This document shows positions 46,944 to 59,737 of a stretch of 64,000 bases of DNA, piece by piece. Position 1 is the first letter of the stretch; every line of letters starts with the position of its first letter. The translations under genes and the position numbers were made by a program. The DNA comes from Isoetes taiwanensis (Eukaryota > Streptophyta > Lycopodiopsida > Isoetales > Isoetaceae): contig JAJEKV010000114.1 of assembly GCA_021234155.1 (NCBI GenBank), forward strand, positions 1,317,654 to 1,381,653. The letters run 5' to 3'. The notes beneath the pieces are model-generated. The model was not told the DNA's origin. It did not search any database and saw nothing but the letters and a program-made list of their open reading frames with translations.

Positions 46944-47855
46944 TTGAAAGCAAACAAAATAGCAGAATTGTATATATCAATCCTAATTTGTTTTTATCAA
47001 CTTTTAGCAGAGTTTACTCCTGTCCCCATCCTAATTAGGAGTTTGGGACTACTTATCATTAATGTGCCTCAAATCTATCATCAATGTCAAAGCCAAAAGT
47101 TTCTATTTAGTTTCAAAATTGTGTGACTCAAAAGAACTGAAATCTTTCGCACTTTATTGGTTTGAGACATCATTTGGAGGATATTGATCGTGATATTAAG
47201 TAGTTGTGTAAGGTTGTTTGAAAATCCAGCTTTTGCTTGCACATTAAGCATCTTTCTCGGCTATGTACTTGTATGATTTGTGTTTGCTTATAGTTTTCCT
47301 CCCAGGCAATAGAGGTGGAGAGGAGCAAGACGAGGAACAATTGGACCCCAATCCCATTCACCTTGAATAATGACCTTATTGCTAGTGCCAGCTTTAGGTT
47401 ATTTTTCATGGTATGCTAATGGCCTTGAAATGTCATGTGGCCTAAGATATCAAAACTCCATGTTTGATTTATATTAATACTAGTTTCGGGAACCTATTAT
47501 AGACATTAATTACCCTACATATTTTAAATTTAGCAATAATTGCATGATAAGTTTCATTTAATTGTTGTGTCTATGCTATATGGTTGAGGTGCACAATCAT
47601 CTTATACATTTTGCACCAACTCTATATGAGGGCAACCCTCTGCGGTAGCACTTTGTTTGGGTTGACATGTTTTAGTGAATTACTACATGTTGACATAATG
47701 TCTTTTCAGGAATGTGATTGTATATTTGTGATCAGCACACTTAAATTAATGAAAACATATATTACATCATTAAGGATAGGACTTATCTAAGTGAAACACT
47801 CTATACATGGCTTTTCTGGCATGTGTGGCAATCATGCCTATGAGAGATTGATTAG
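46944..47855. other. no gene recognised
   Basis: AT-rich DNA between the PAQR exon and the poly(A) end of the LINE. Nothing recognisable. Confidence 0.5.
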
Positions 47856-47870
47856 TTTTTTTTTTTTTTT

Positions 47871-48379
47871 GAAGGACGACAAGCTTTATTCACCAACTAA
47901 AAACCAGAGCAACATAAAATGCAAAGACAGGATTATAACCCCAGTGGACAAACTGATCCAACTGGGCACAACCACCTGCCTATGCAAAAGAATGAATCTG
48001 AAGGTAAGTATGCCAGATCAGTACTTTCTTCTCTTGATCAAGAGAAGAACAATTGTAAGCCATAACAATTTTATTTTTATGCCTTCGAAGAACAATCTCA
48101 TCTGCAGTTATCTACCCTTAAAGATAAACAACCTCCTTCTCTTCCGGATTGACCATAAAAGCCAGCGACCACATGCGAGATGAAAAGCTCGTTTCGCTGT
48201 TGTTTGGGCCAAGCATCGGGATAGATAGCAAGCAAAATTTGCTGGCTAGATCGAGACGATGCCAAATAGGGTCAACAACCAAAACCATGCCCGCGAAAAC
48301 CGCTCACACAAGAAAAACAATGCTCAATACTCTCAACCCTTTGCAGGCATAAAGGACGAGCTTTGAAATCTGATTATCC
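47871..48379 (-). other. 3' part and 3' UTR of the LINE
   Basis: It contains the last stretch after zf-RVT. Short open frames on the plus strand (47791-48183) are antisense to it and are not genes. Confidence 0.5.
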
Positions 48380-48700
48380 ATTTTATGGACTAACTTGTTG
48401 ACTCGAGGCATCTATGGATCACTTGCCACCACAAAACTACTACTTTGGGATGAAGCAGCTTATCCCATACCCATATCCAAACACTTTTCCATTGTGGCTG
48501 AGGGACCTGAAGATGCCACCTATTAGATGGAGGCAGGATTTTAGAATGCAAGATCAATTTATACACTGAAGACACAAACCGCCCTGGCTGGATATCCTGA
48601 TGGCAACCCCATACGACTACCTCAATCGTGGACCCAATCCCGCGGGCAACAATGCAAAGAATATGATTCCGTTATTACTGTCCCCATCGTACAACAACAG
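48380..48700 (-). pseudogene. LINE ORF2 zf-RVT segment
   Basis: WIWVWDKLLHPKVVVLWWQV followed by IHRCLES is the first half of the zf-RVT domain. It is nearly identical in pattern to the separate LINE fragment at 35.3-35.7 kb. Cysteines of the second half are not in one frame. Confidence 0.6.
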
Positions 48701-49200
48701 AACTTTGTTCTAAATTGCTTCCCATGACATGAGATGACCAGACTCATACCAAGCTGCAATAGTGCTGATACCAGCTGCTACCCACCGTCATTGTGTCTTT
48801 TGATAAACAACCACACTAAGAGGCACATTCTCTGGAGTGTCCTGCAAAGGAATCCACCAGCATGGAGTGGACAACTGAAGACATGCCTCAGGATTAATAT
48901 GGAAAAGAGACCTGACAGTGTCCCACGCAGCAAGCAACCCCTTTAGAAAGGGAGAAGCATTAGGATACGGATGCATATGATAAAGCAAAGCCCAAGGAAG
49001 GAGGGGCTTAACCGGGGCTTAATGGTGGCCTTATGAAATGGGAGACAATGCTGAATCGACTGCACCAACAACCTTAGGCCAGGAGAATCATCCTTACCAA
49101 TGAAAATCCTCCAAATGAACTTTGATATCATCACCTTGGTTTGGAGGTGAAAATCCAACATACCAAGACCACCAGCTGCCTTAGGTCTAATGCACTTCGC

Positions 49201-50773
49201 TCAAGCTACCCTGACCACCGCTCCTAACTCATTTCCACCCCAAATAAAATTTCTGATGATACGCACAATCTCCTCCATCTTACACTGCGGAGCTAATAAA
49301 GCAGACGCCATGTAGACATGAGTATTACTAAGAACACATTTAGCCACAGTGATTCTACCGGGCATGGACAGTTTAGCTGTATTCCACCAAAACAAGTGCT
49401 TTTGCAACCCACTAATGATTTCATCCCAAGCATCTGAAGCAGATACGTGAATTCCAACTGGGATACCAAGCAACTTTGTGGTATTGCCATGCAGAAGAAT
49501 CTTCCATGAATAGTCCAAAATACAGGGAGGGATGGGACTGTCCAACGTCCACAAAGCTGTACATTTTTGCCACCCTACAAGAACTCCTGATGCTAAGGAG
49601 AATGTGTCTAATAATAGCTTAGCATTACGAAGATTCTCAGCCTCGGCAATTAGGAACAAAAAAGTGTCATCGGCATATTGGTTACATACCTCTTGAGAAC
49701 CATCGTCCATTGGGAGGCCTTGAATAACGCCATCTTGGGTAGCCACGGAGAAGAGCTGGGATAATACTTCTGCCACAACAAGGGTGCTAAGGGACAACCT
49801 TGCCGAATTCCTCTACCCACTACAAAAATCTCCGATGGCTCGCCCTGGAAAAGGACAGTAGATCTGGCTGATGTATGGAGCTTCATGACATTCCTTGTGA
49901 ATGACTCCCCAAACCCAAGTGCAAGAAGACACTTCTCCAAGAAACCCCAATCAACACTATCGTAAGCTTTAGCAAAATCAAGCTTGAGATACACTGCTCT
50001 ATGACCCTGTAACCGGGCCCAATATATTCCTTCATATGCAGCAGCCATGTTGTTGAGAATACAACGACGAGGGAGAAAGCCAGATTGTGTTGACGAGATA
50101 ACGTCAGCCAAGATGTCTCGAACTCTTTCTGCCAATGTCTTAACAAAGATCTTGTACATAGAGGAAGCAATGTAATAGGTTGCCAGTCAGAAATAGTCTT
50201 GGGTTCCTTGCTCTTTGGAATGAGAGAGATACAACCTGTATTCAAAATCTTATCAAGGCTCCTAAATCTCTGAAACTCACAAAAGGTATCATATATGTCA
50301 TCCTCCAACCAGTCCCAGCACTTCTGAAAGAATTCAACAGGAAAGCCATCAAGACCCGGGCATTTGTCCCTTTTCAAGAGAGCCACAGCTGCTTTTAAGT
50401 CCTCCTTCACGATATTAGACTCAAGAAGTAACATCTGCTCTTCAGAAACAATGTGACGCACCTTAGTCAACACGGCCAATTGCATGTCCTTCTGAAAGGG
50501 CAATGGGTGTCGTGCAAAGAATGAAGAAAAGTGATGATGAAGATACTGCTTAAGATTCACCAGATCGGAGATAAGAGTGTCATCTGGCATCACCAAAGAA
50601 TGTATAGAAGTGGCGAGTTTCCTTCTTCTTGCAGCCGCAAAAAAGAACCGGGTACATCTATCTCCGTCCTTGAACCACTGCAACCCTGCCTTCACTTTGG
50701 CTTCAGTAACTTTTACAGTTTCTATAACCTTATAACTCCTTTTCTCTGACACCACTAGTATGACCACAAGCAC
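49201..50773 (-). pseudogene. LINE ORF2 reverse transcriptase domain, in three frames
   Basis: The first piece includes DKCPGLDGFPVEFFQKCW and CISLIPKSKEPKTISDWQPI (RT motifs 0-1). After a shift comes SSTQSGFLPRRCIL, then LKLDFAKAYDSVDWGFLEKC (motif A with catalytic aspartate) and GIRQGCPLAPLL (motif B). A further shift gives NQYADDTFLFL (motif C, YADD, coding bases about 49664-49678) and LLGIPVG (thumb side). The catalytic residues are intact but two frameshifts destroy the protein. The FxKAYDSVxW and YADD motifs are those of plant L1-type elements. Confidence 0.85.
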
Positions 50774-50994
50774 GGAGTACTTCTAATAATGCAGTCAATA
50801 GTCCTCTAGCTTTAGCAGCTCTGACTCTCCCATATTTCTTTTGCAGATGACTTCACTGCAGACAACGCTGCGACAACCCCAGACATGCCCCTACGAGGTG
50901 AGAAGGCCCGAGACCAAGCCCGACTACAGCCAAGTTTGAACTCCTCATTCTCCAAGTACTTGCAATTAAGCTTAAAGTAGATTCTGGTAGGTCA

Positions 50995-51712
50995 TTAGCC
51001 ACATCATTAGTTAGAAGTTGTGGATTATGATCAGACACGGAGCTATTTAGAAGATTTGAGCGACGAAAATCCGCTAGTCGAGCAGCTGCACAAGTATTAA
51101 AGTATCCTCTATCATGCCTTGCATAAGCTCTGCCAGCTCCTGTCCAACCATTACACCACGTGAAGGACTGATCACCATCTCTATAAGCTGATCATCATGT
51201 AAAAAGGCATAGCCATTGTTCTCGCTCGAATCCTTGCACCACTTCAGAGCCGCGACCACTTCTATCTCTTTCCAACTCGACCATATTGAAGTCGCCAACG
51301 AGCAACCATGCAACATTCTGCCCAAGCTGGAGAACTTTACTCCTCAGAGTTGCCCACAAAGCACCACGCTGACGAGGTCTATTATGAGCATATACATTTA
51401 TCAAACCCCATTCTTGGCCCTTATCTTTCCATTTGATTATTATCCACCGCCCAAACCTATCTGTTTGAGTAAAAGTGACATCCACAGATGACTTCCATGC
51501 AGTAAGCACACCAGCCTTAGATGCATCAGCAACAGACACCAAGACATTATAGTCCCGTCCAAATACATTAGCTACTTTATGTACATCACCACACAAGGGC
51601 ACTTATGCCCTTGGAGGCAACAAAAGGTCGTAGAAAACTTAGACAGGTAAAGAGACAACCTGCTTCTTTTACTTGGGGAAGAAGCCACTTCCCTCACATT
51701 CCAAGACAACAT
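50995..51712 (-). pseudogene. LINE ORF2 endonuclease (APE-type) domain
   Basis: The start MLSWNVRE is the usual first motif of LINE endonucleases. After a shift comes GVLTAWKSSVDVTFTQTDRF, WGLINVYAHN and VAWLLVGDFNMVELERDRSG (GDFN carries a catalytic aspartate and asparagine). In another frame TWCNGW.GA.RAYARHDRGYFN and SDHNPQLL form the end of the domain (SDH motif with the catalytic histidine). At least three frame changes are needed. Confidence 0.75.
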
Positions 51713-51789
51713 GTTCATGTGGCCAACATATTATGTTCCACCTCCATACCAATAGAGCCAGCCTCAACCATGTCCATCTCGCATGGTTC

Positions 51790-51945
51790 TGAAGGGAGGT
51801 CAGCCCAGGGAGCCTCCTCTCTGTTCCACCCTTCCATTGTTTTGTTCAGCACTTGGTGAGGGAGAGCCTCCTCTCTGCTCACCCCCATTATTTTGTTGGG
51901 TAACTGGCAAGGGAGAGCCTCCTCTCTGCTCCACCCTTCCATGCA
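51790..51945. repeat. three about 52-bp tandem units upstream of LINE ORF2
   Basis: 'gggagagcctcctctctgctc' recurs at about 51809, 51864 and 51912. On the minus strand the units encode repeated 'REEALP'-like peptides and lie at the ORF1/ORF2 boundary. Confidence 0.75.
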
Positions 51946-51959
51946 AATTATCAGAATCG

Positions 51960-54900
51960 CTCATGACATCACATGTTGACTAGCCTTATTGCGTGCAGCT
52001 CTTTTCCAATTAACATTTGTCCATCCCTCTTGGGCATTCTCATGATGATCTTGAACACTTTCATGCCGCTCTTGTCCGTTGGAAGTTTTGAAGAAATGGG
52101 GTTACGCTTAATCCCTAAATGCCACTGAGGCCATTAGTGCCATTAGTGAATGATCTTGATAGGGATAAATTCTTATTAGTAGAATATATTCCCCACACTG
52201 ACTGCCTTTAGAAAACTTCCACTCTTGTAGCAGCAGCGGAAGAACATGACAACAGAAGATAAGCTGTCACCTGCTAGATCAAATTTGCGCATTGTAGTTA
52301 AAAATCATAGTAGAACTAGATCCCTCAAAATGGCTCTTTGAAGGCAAAAAATCTCACCTGATCTCCCACAAAGCTTAGGAACTCCAAAGAAGCATTTGCA
52401 ACAAACTTATTTTGTACAACATTGATAAGTATACACATTCCTTCAACAATAGAATATAAGCATATCAAAATATTACTGGCAATAAGGTACCTGAAGAAAT
52501 ATGCATCAGAGTGATTTACTTCAATGCTCTGCTAAAAGGAAACAACAATATGCTTTTTGTTACTTACTCTAAAGAAGACTCGCCTATGTAGCTAAGATTA
52601 TAAATTAGGGCAAAAGCTAGTAAGCTCAGCAAAAAACCCAATATACGAAGTAATAAGTTAGATAGACTAGTACGAATATTGGGCCTAAACCTTGGATATG
52701 AAGTCGCCGAAGCAGAGTATGTAGTAGACCCTTGAGAATAGGCAGATCATAAATATATTTGGATGCATAACTTAGCATGCAAATATGAAAAAGTCTTATC
52801 TTGCCAAAGCCTTCTGGTGTGCCTTTTGCTAGTTTTTTTTTTGGCAGGGTTACCTAACCCGAGATGCACGGTTTTGTGCAATTCTAGCTATGCCATGTGT
52901 ATGCCATGTGTGGCGCCACATCATACCTTTTTTTAACCCCTCTCCCCTGTGTGAAGCCTTCTCTTTCTCACATTTCCCTCTCCGACCATGGCGAATAGCA
53001 CAAGAAGAAGATGCACAGGCAGAAGAGGATGGGGTTGCTTGTGTGGGGTTTGATGGGTTCGGAATGCCTCTTCCACGAAGTTTCTTCGATTAAGTCAGAC
53101 GATACAGATGCTGCTGCAAAAATATGGAGTCGCATAGATGGTCTTGCATGAGCAGCATAACCTATTCAAAACTGCAAAATGCAAGTGTAATTTTTGGTTC
53201 TTTACTATTCCACAAAAGATCAATCCTAAGCAGGGCAAGCTTCATGACAGTAACATTCATCCTCCCGTTACAGATGCACACCATTACGTTCCCTTCCGTA
53301 GTGCAATACATGCATTTAAAGCTAATTTCTAATCGATGGAATCATTTGGATCGGTTTATTATAAGCGTATTTTACTTCTCTATGATGGGTAGTACTTCCA
53401 TATCAGCTGCTCATGCCTCTGAATCTCAGTTGCGAGATTCTAGATGGATTGCTCTATCAAGTACAACTTTCTGTTGGTTTGGTATGCCTTGAATTTTCCT
53501 TCGGTCATTATGTTCTGAAGCATTTAATTCCCTAAGTTGAATTAATATTTGTATTTCCGCTCCATCTCATAAGCTACTTGTATCCAAGCGAGATAAGCAT
53601 TTAGTTTTAACTTCCTTATAGTATCCAAAAATATGCAGGCCAATCTTCTTATTCCAGCTTCTTGCACATGTCTTTCATATACTCATATAATGTAAGGATG
53701 GGTTTCTGGCTGCCTGTAGACCATAACATTTTAAACTGGTGTGTTTATAGTAAGGCAAGCTTTTTGAGACTTCTAGAGTTGTAGTTTTTAGCGACATTTG
53801 GACAGTATTGAGAGCTTTACCATGACATAATTCTTTTTTCAGCACGGAGTAATTGTCTTGCATACGCATTAATAACTTCCCAAAACTATGGCAAGAACTA
53901 TGCAGTTGTGTTTTCAACTGCCTTATTCCTGTTCATTATCATTTAAATTGAACATCAGATGCCCATCTCATTATCATTGAATTGAACATTTAAATTTATC
54001 TTCTGCCTGGGGGATGCAACATTTCTTATAGAGGCAAATTGCAGAAAAAAGTATTTGTCCTAGATTTGTTATGTACGCTTGGTAATACATTCTTCTTGCT
54101 TTCAAGTCTTGGACATGGAATTAAAAGGGTTTCAGTTGATGTAGATATCTTAATATTGCAAGAACATGTTTGCTAAATTTGAAACATGCATTTTCTCTGT
54201 CTTCTATAGAAGTGTTACATTAACAAAAACCATTGTCCAATGGTAGATTATTTAATGCAGTGGTCAAATGTTAAAACATTCTCATTTTGTTTGCCATATA
54301 TTTTTATTATACTTTATGCATAAAAGTATGCATGTTAAGAGATGGAACCTTAGACCATCTCCTATCTTAAATTTGTATTATGCAATTTTTTGTCATCAAT
54401 GTGCAATTCTGCCAGAAACTCGGGCAGAGTTAATAAAATAGTGGAAATGGCCACAGCAGCGAACCAAACATAATATGTATTTAGCTGGCTGGTTAAATCT
54501 ATTACAGATGTAAGATCTGTAAGTAAAGATTCATTTTTGGTCCAGAGTCCAGCTTTATATATTATGCCCTTAGTTACAATCTATGCCATTGTTGGCTAAT
54601 GAACAACTCTAAGTGCCAACTTAGCCATGTAATTTGAGGGAATGTATATGATTACCTTGACAGTGTAAAATGCATTAAAGTGTACCCAATGCTGACTGCT
54701 CTCACCATGACTTTCATGGCTCAAAATGCAAAACTATGTTAATTGCAATGTACTAAAGTTTTGATGCATCAAAGATTGAATGCTCTTTGAAGGTGTTTAC
54801 TATTTATAAATGATTGCAATTCCTCCTCAGGAATACAAGAACAACCAACTGCAGGCTTTTCCACACAGTCATTTGTTAATTAGTTTATCTTTATATGACC

Positions 54901-56890
54901 CAAGTAGGTTAGAACGTCACAGCAACATAGTATTAGGTAACTCTATATGGTTAAAATTTGACTTTTTATCGACGGGCACTCATTGTACCAATATAAAGTA
55001 GGACTAACACTTCGATTCAATGTGCGGATACGTCTTGTCTTGGATGTTGGCCATGGTTTTGGGAGTTTTGACTGCATATTTTTATACAAAAGGAATCTTG
55101 ACGATGTCTATTGCATCATGAGTTCAATTCTGTCTTGAGCATGGGGTAATGGCCCATGATTGGCTCTTTTGTATCAAATCAGCTTCCTTTTCTGTCATTT
55201 CTATTTGATATGATACACTGCTCAAAGTGTACAATTCAATGGCACGAGAAAGGTAATCTTATTTATTAAGCTTGCAGCTAGACCATATTCTTTATCAAAA
55301 ACCTAGGTTTTGCAACTCCAAGGGCTGTGCACTTAGCTAGAACCTGTGATGATTTATATAGTATGGTCTAGATCTACCATTCACAGAGTAACAATGACAT
55401 TGTTCTTCAATATAGAGAGTATATATTAATGCATTTGCAGCACTCTGGAAATATAAATGGACGGCATAGCTAAAACTTTTCTTCTATATACCAAAACTTA
55501 CCGGTTCTCCAATTGGGAAGCCTCAAGCCTTGTCATTGAACATGGTCTTTACTTGCATAGAGACCAAGTAAAGGATATGTTTGTCTGTCTTATTGTAGTT
55601 ACACATTTGCAATCCATATAGAAAGAATGTTAATATGTTTCTCTATTACATTGTAGATGGATTTCTTTTGATTGAAGCTGGTAGGTTGCTTCACCCTGGA
55701 TGCTTGAAACTTTAGCCAAAGAAGTTTGTTGGCAAGTAATCGCCAGGACCAGACAACAATCTGGCAAAAAGCTGTTTTGTCTTGCTATTTAGCAAGGTAA
55801 GCATACAGACCTTGCCTTTGTTTATGTTTCTAACAATTGGCCTTTGCGTTTTAGTAACCTATATCTGTTCAGGGACCCAGGAGGGCCACCAATTTGTGCA
55901 CAAACTTCTAGTAGTGGTAATTGGTACGAGCCTTTAAAGCCATGTGTTTGGAACTTCTCAAAACATAGATGGCATACAGGTCAGCAACAAGCACTGTGGT
56001 CAGACATGCTCGTGCCTTCTTCGCCCTTTATGAGAGACAGTAGTACTTCTTAAATATTTCACAGATAAACGACAAGGACTAACACTTGTACACACTAACA
56101 CTTGTCGTGTCACCTTATGTGGAACAAACTCCAGTTTCTATTTTTTGCCACATTGACAGTGATTAAATTTTGCAATTATGCCAGACAATAAAGGAAACAT
56201 TGCTTGTGATCATATCAAGAGTTATTTGAGCATTAGAAAGATTAACCCATGTTCAATGCATATCAACAAGTGTAGTCCCAATTATGGGATTTGATTCTAG
56301 TTGTCTTGCCACAATAATGTTATATTCTCTTAGCTTCCACAACAATGATTTGATTTTAGTTGTCTTACCATATAATATTGTATATCCAATCTGTGTCTAT
56401 TTCTTTTGGAGATTCAGATTTTAATAGGGATGGAAATATTTTTGTCTTCTTTCTGAATACATGAATTGATGGTTTAGGAATTTAACCTCACCTTTGCTGA
56501 CACTGCAATTATATATGACATTGAGTGAGTAAGCTAACATGCAAGTTAAAGTGTTTCTAAAAAAAATTATTGAAATTTACAAGTCTTTTGAAGCCCTACA
56601 TGTTTGGTCCACAAGAATGTCCAATGGGAAATGAATCTTCTAACGCAGACTCTTGTTGGTCTTATATCAAGTTCCAAATACGTTTTTGTTAGTTTGCAAC
56701 CATCTCTAGTTTTGCCTTCATCGCTTATCATTTTTATAATTAGTCATCCATAATGCTAGAAAGTCGCATTTAATTAAAGTGGGTCAAATCTCGACGTTTG
56801 GGACTCAAACTGAAAATGGAACTCACGCAAAAAAAAGGTAAGTTGTCATTGAATCATTATTATTCCTTGATAAAATAAGAATAACATTTT
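51960..56890. other. no gene recognised
   Basis: AT-rich DNA. A repeat end related to that at 41.5 kb lies at 52830-52950. Open frames at 53124-53492 and 55844-56053 show no family signature. Confidence 0.45.
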
Positions 56891-56910
56891 ACATACGACA
56901 ATCTGAGAAA

Positions 56911-57190
56911 ATGAAGGGGGGTGGTGGAGACAGAAGAGTAGGAAGGAAGGGGAGACAAGAGGGAGGGAGGGGAAAGGCAAAGGAGCACGAGGAGGGCAAA
57001 AGGACAAAGGGGAGGGGCCGAGCAAATGGGGAGGGGGGGGAAGGGGAGGAGGGGAAGGGCAAAGGGGAGGGAGGGGAAGGGGGAGGAGGGGAAGGGCAAA
57101 GGGGGGGGGGGGGGGGGTAGGGTCTCCGGGAAGGGAGGAGGGGCAAAAGGGGAGAGCAATGGGGCAAAGGGGGAGGAGGGAGGGGTTCCA
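56911..57190. repeat. 280-bp G-rich polypurine tract with a 17-G run
   Basis: Almost only G and A on the plus strand (GGGGAGG-, GGGAAGGGC-type units), with 17 consecutive G at 57101-57117. The open frames across it (G/E/K-rich, or P/S-rich on the other strand) are composition artefacts. It could form G-quadruplexes or triplex DNA and is prone to assembly error. Confidence 0.9.
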
Positions 57191-59178
57191 TGGCTAAACA
57201 ACCATTCAAAAAAATAAAAAGATTAATTAGACAGCTTAAATAATATAATTAATTAACTAATTAATTAGACAATAAAATAATTAAACAATTTAGACAATGC
57301 TGAGAAGTTTTTTCTCGCCTCGGGCACGATTCCTCCCTTCTATGTTCCCCAAGCCTTCAGCAGAAGCCCCATGAGCGGATGGCCAAGGTAAGAAACGGGC
57401 ACCAAATATTTCTTTTGTTGGGCGCCCATTGAAAATTATACAAAATAAAAATAAAAATCAAAGAATTAAACATTATAATCCTTCTCGAATCCTTCTCGAC
57501 TACTGAGTCGAGAAGGCACCTTCTGCTGTTTGTGAAGGCAATAGTGGTGGAAGCACAACCGCTAGTGGCAGGCTCCAAACTTATCTTTTAATCGTGCATA
57601 TATTTCCAAGCTATCTATTCTACGAAGAGCATATCCATTAAATGTAGGCCAAATGCACAAAGGGAACTCTTCATCAGAGAGTAGCGACTCTGAGTTTGTG
57701 GCAGCTCCGGCGCCTGTTTTAATTCGTCCTCCAATTTCTGAAAGCCCCCTCCAGCTCCTGTATTAGCACCTCCACGGGCCTGGACTGTATGGTGCTTCAA
57801 GAACTGCCCTGGATTGTTGAAACAAAGCAGAAAGGCCTATATGTTTTGTCCAACCAGCGGCCCAGAGGAAGGTCTATATGTTTCTTTGGAGGATTAGAGC
57901 TCTGCCGATCTCGCATAATCTTAAGCAGAAAGGTCTATATGTTTATCTGGAGGATTAGAGCTTGAAAGGCCTATATGTTTTGTCCGATAGCGGCTGGACC
58001 CCTCAGGGAACGAACCCCTGCAAAAATCCCTGGGCAGGGACCGATTTCATGCCCCTGCGCAGATCGTGCCCAGCCTCTGCCAAGATAGAAAAAAACCCAC
58101 CACTTCTGCCGGGATCCAACCCCGCCACTACTACGGATTCGGCTTGCTTCTCACTGGATTTTTACCGCAATATACAAGTTAGAGAGGGTTTTATTTATCG
58201 GGTTTGTTCTGATTGATCGGATCGCAAGAGCTCCGTGAGTTGAATTAAATAGAGCTTCAAATTCGCAAGCACTTCATGTCGGGGAAGCTTCAGATGCAAC
58301 ACAGAGCTTCAGATCATGAAGCCTTGCCAGAAATACCTTGGTTTAGATATGGAGACGGAATAAGTTTGAAATGACGCGATGCACATGGCTAGAAGAAGGA
58401 ATGAGGGCCATACCCTCTAAAAAAGCTCCGCCATAGCCTTTAAGAAGCTATGCCATTCCCTTTCGATGGATTAGTGGTTGCAGATCTGCTTGGAAACCGT
58501 GAGTGGTTTCTCCTTTCCAAGTGGTTTTCAACAGATTTGCGGCACAAAGGTGTGTACCAAATTTCAAAATTCAAATATTGGGGGGAAAGCGGGGTATAAA
58601 AAACAATTAAATAAGTCTTAAAAGTGAGTCTTGAAAATGTGTCACGTAGAGTGAGTCTTGAAGTTGTCATAATATTTATATAGTGCATTATTAGTTGTAA
58701 GGGTAAGTAAGCTGATAGGGTAAATTATTTTTCAGTTGTTATAATGTGCATTATAGGTGCATATGTTGCTATTTGCATGTGCATTAGGCATCACTCTTCA
58801 CATAGCTAAATATGAGCTCAATGGTACAGCTATATGGTCCATTAGAAAGGGGAGGGTCCATTAGATATGGTGTCCATTAGATAATACATGGGGAGGGTCT
58901 ATTTATCATATAAAATACATAGGAAATTTATGGGGAGGGTATTTTTTCATAGAAAATACATAGGATATTGTGTTATTGAAAAATACATAGTATAGGATAT
59001 TGTCTTATTAGAAAATACATAGTATATAGTGTCCCATTTAAAAAAGCTATCTTTGAATAAAGCTATAGGTAAACATTGACATATTAAAAAAGGGAGAGGA
59101 TCTATTTTTTCATATATGTATACATAGAAAATGCATAGGATATGTTGTGCATTAAAACTGCGTTTCTCAACTTGAGGC
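57191..59178. other. no gene recognised
   Basis: It holds one member of the palindrome family at 57491-57516 (ccttctcgac tact gagtcgagaagg). A repetitive stretch at about 58850-59150 shares phrases such as 'ggggagggtct' and 'aaaatacatag'. Otherwise nothing. Confidence 0.5.
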
Positions 59179-59381
59179 GTCTTTCTCGACTCGGGAGTCA
59201 AGAAAGGCCCTCAAAATTGCATTTCTCGACCCTCAGAACTATGTTTCTCGATTCTTGGAACTGCATTTCTCACCCTGACCTGTCTTTCTCGACTCAAGAG
59301 TCGAGAAAGGCCCTCAGAAATGCATTTCTCGACCCTCAGAACTGCATTTTTCACCTTGAACTACTTTTCTGGACTCGTGAG
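59179..59381. repeat. two 104-bp tandem units carrying the CTCGACTC/GAGTCGAG palindrome
   Basis: Units begin at 59179 and 59283. Each has a palindrome (tctcgactcggGAGTCaaga and tctcgactcaaGAGTCGaga) followed by AAAGGCCCTCA, 'gcatttctcgaccctcag' and 'gcatttctcaccctgacc'. A decayed half-palindrome ends the array against the LTR. Confidence 0.85.
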
Positions 59382-59718
59382 TGTTAACCACCTAGTGGTT
59401 AACATTGTGCATGCACATGTTAGGTGTCAGTGGTGGCAGACTGACACTTGGCATGATTAGGTTAACTTAAGTGTATGGCTTAGATTTAGCTAGATGTAGG
59501 GCTCAGATTTGCGGTCTACACTATATTAGACCGGAGCCTCTTCAGATGTACTCAGGTTTGATCTCAAATTTGGAGAGCCTCATTTGGCCACGTTCCCTTC
59601 ATTCTTTGTACATATTTTGTCTTGTTCTTGTTTTGTGATCATGAGCATGGCAGCTTTGTAGCATCCGGCAGTCATGGACTGCTGCTGCAAGGTGCACGCC
59701 AAGAACTCACAACTAACA
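59382..59718 (+). repeat. LTR copy 1 (337 bp)
   Basis: TGTTAACCACC ... CAACTAACA. It matches LTR copy 2 almost perfectly except for about 17 extra bases near the start ('cctagtggttaacattg') and a changed stretch near the end. Confidence 0.75.
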
Positions 59719-59719
59719 C

Positions 59720-59737
59720 TGGCGCCAAGTATGCGGG
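59720..59737 (+). other. candidate primer-binding site
   Basis: TGGCGCCAAGTATGCGGG lies one base after the LTR 1 end. The matching tRNA was not identified. Confidence 0.5.

Larger units (their letters stand above)
47856..51712 (-). mobile_element. LINE (L1-like non-LTR retrotransposon), near full ORF2, dead
   Basis: Read on the minus strand it holds endonuclease, reverse transcriptase and zf-RVT in order. It ends with an AATAAA-like signal (gaataaagcttgtcgtccttc) and a 15-base poly(A) (T run 47856-47870). ORF2 starts at the ATG at 51712 (MLSWNVRE...). Several frameshifts and stops spread over the ORF show that it is inactive. The last about 250 bp of ORF1 may lie just upstream (to about 51960). 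Target-site duplications were not identified. Confidence 0.8.

Noticed and set aside
47791-48352. Plus-strand frames of 130 and 67 codons
   Set aside because: Antisense to the 3' region of the minus-strand LINE.
56860-57217. Proline-rich or glycine/glutamate-rich open frames
   Set aside because: Pure translation of the polypurine tract, open in several frames on both strands because of base composition.
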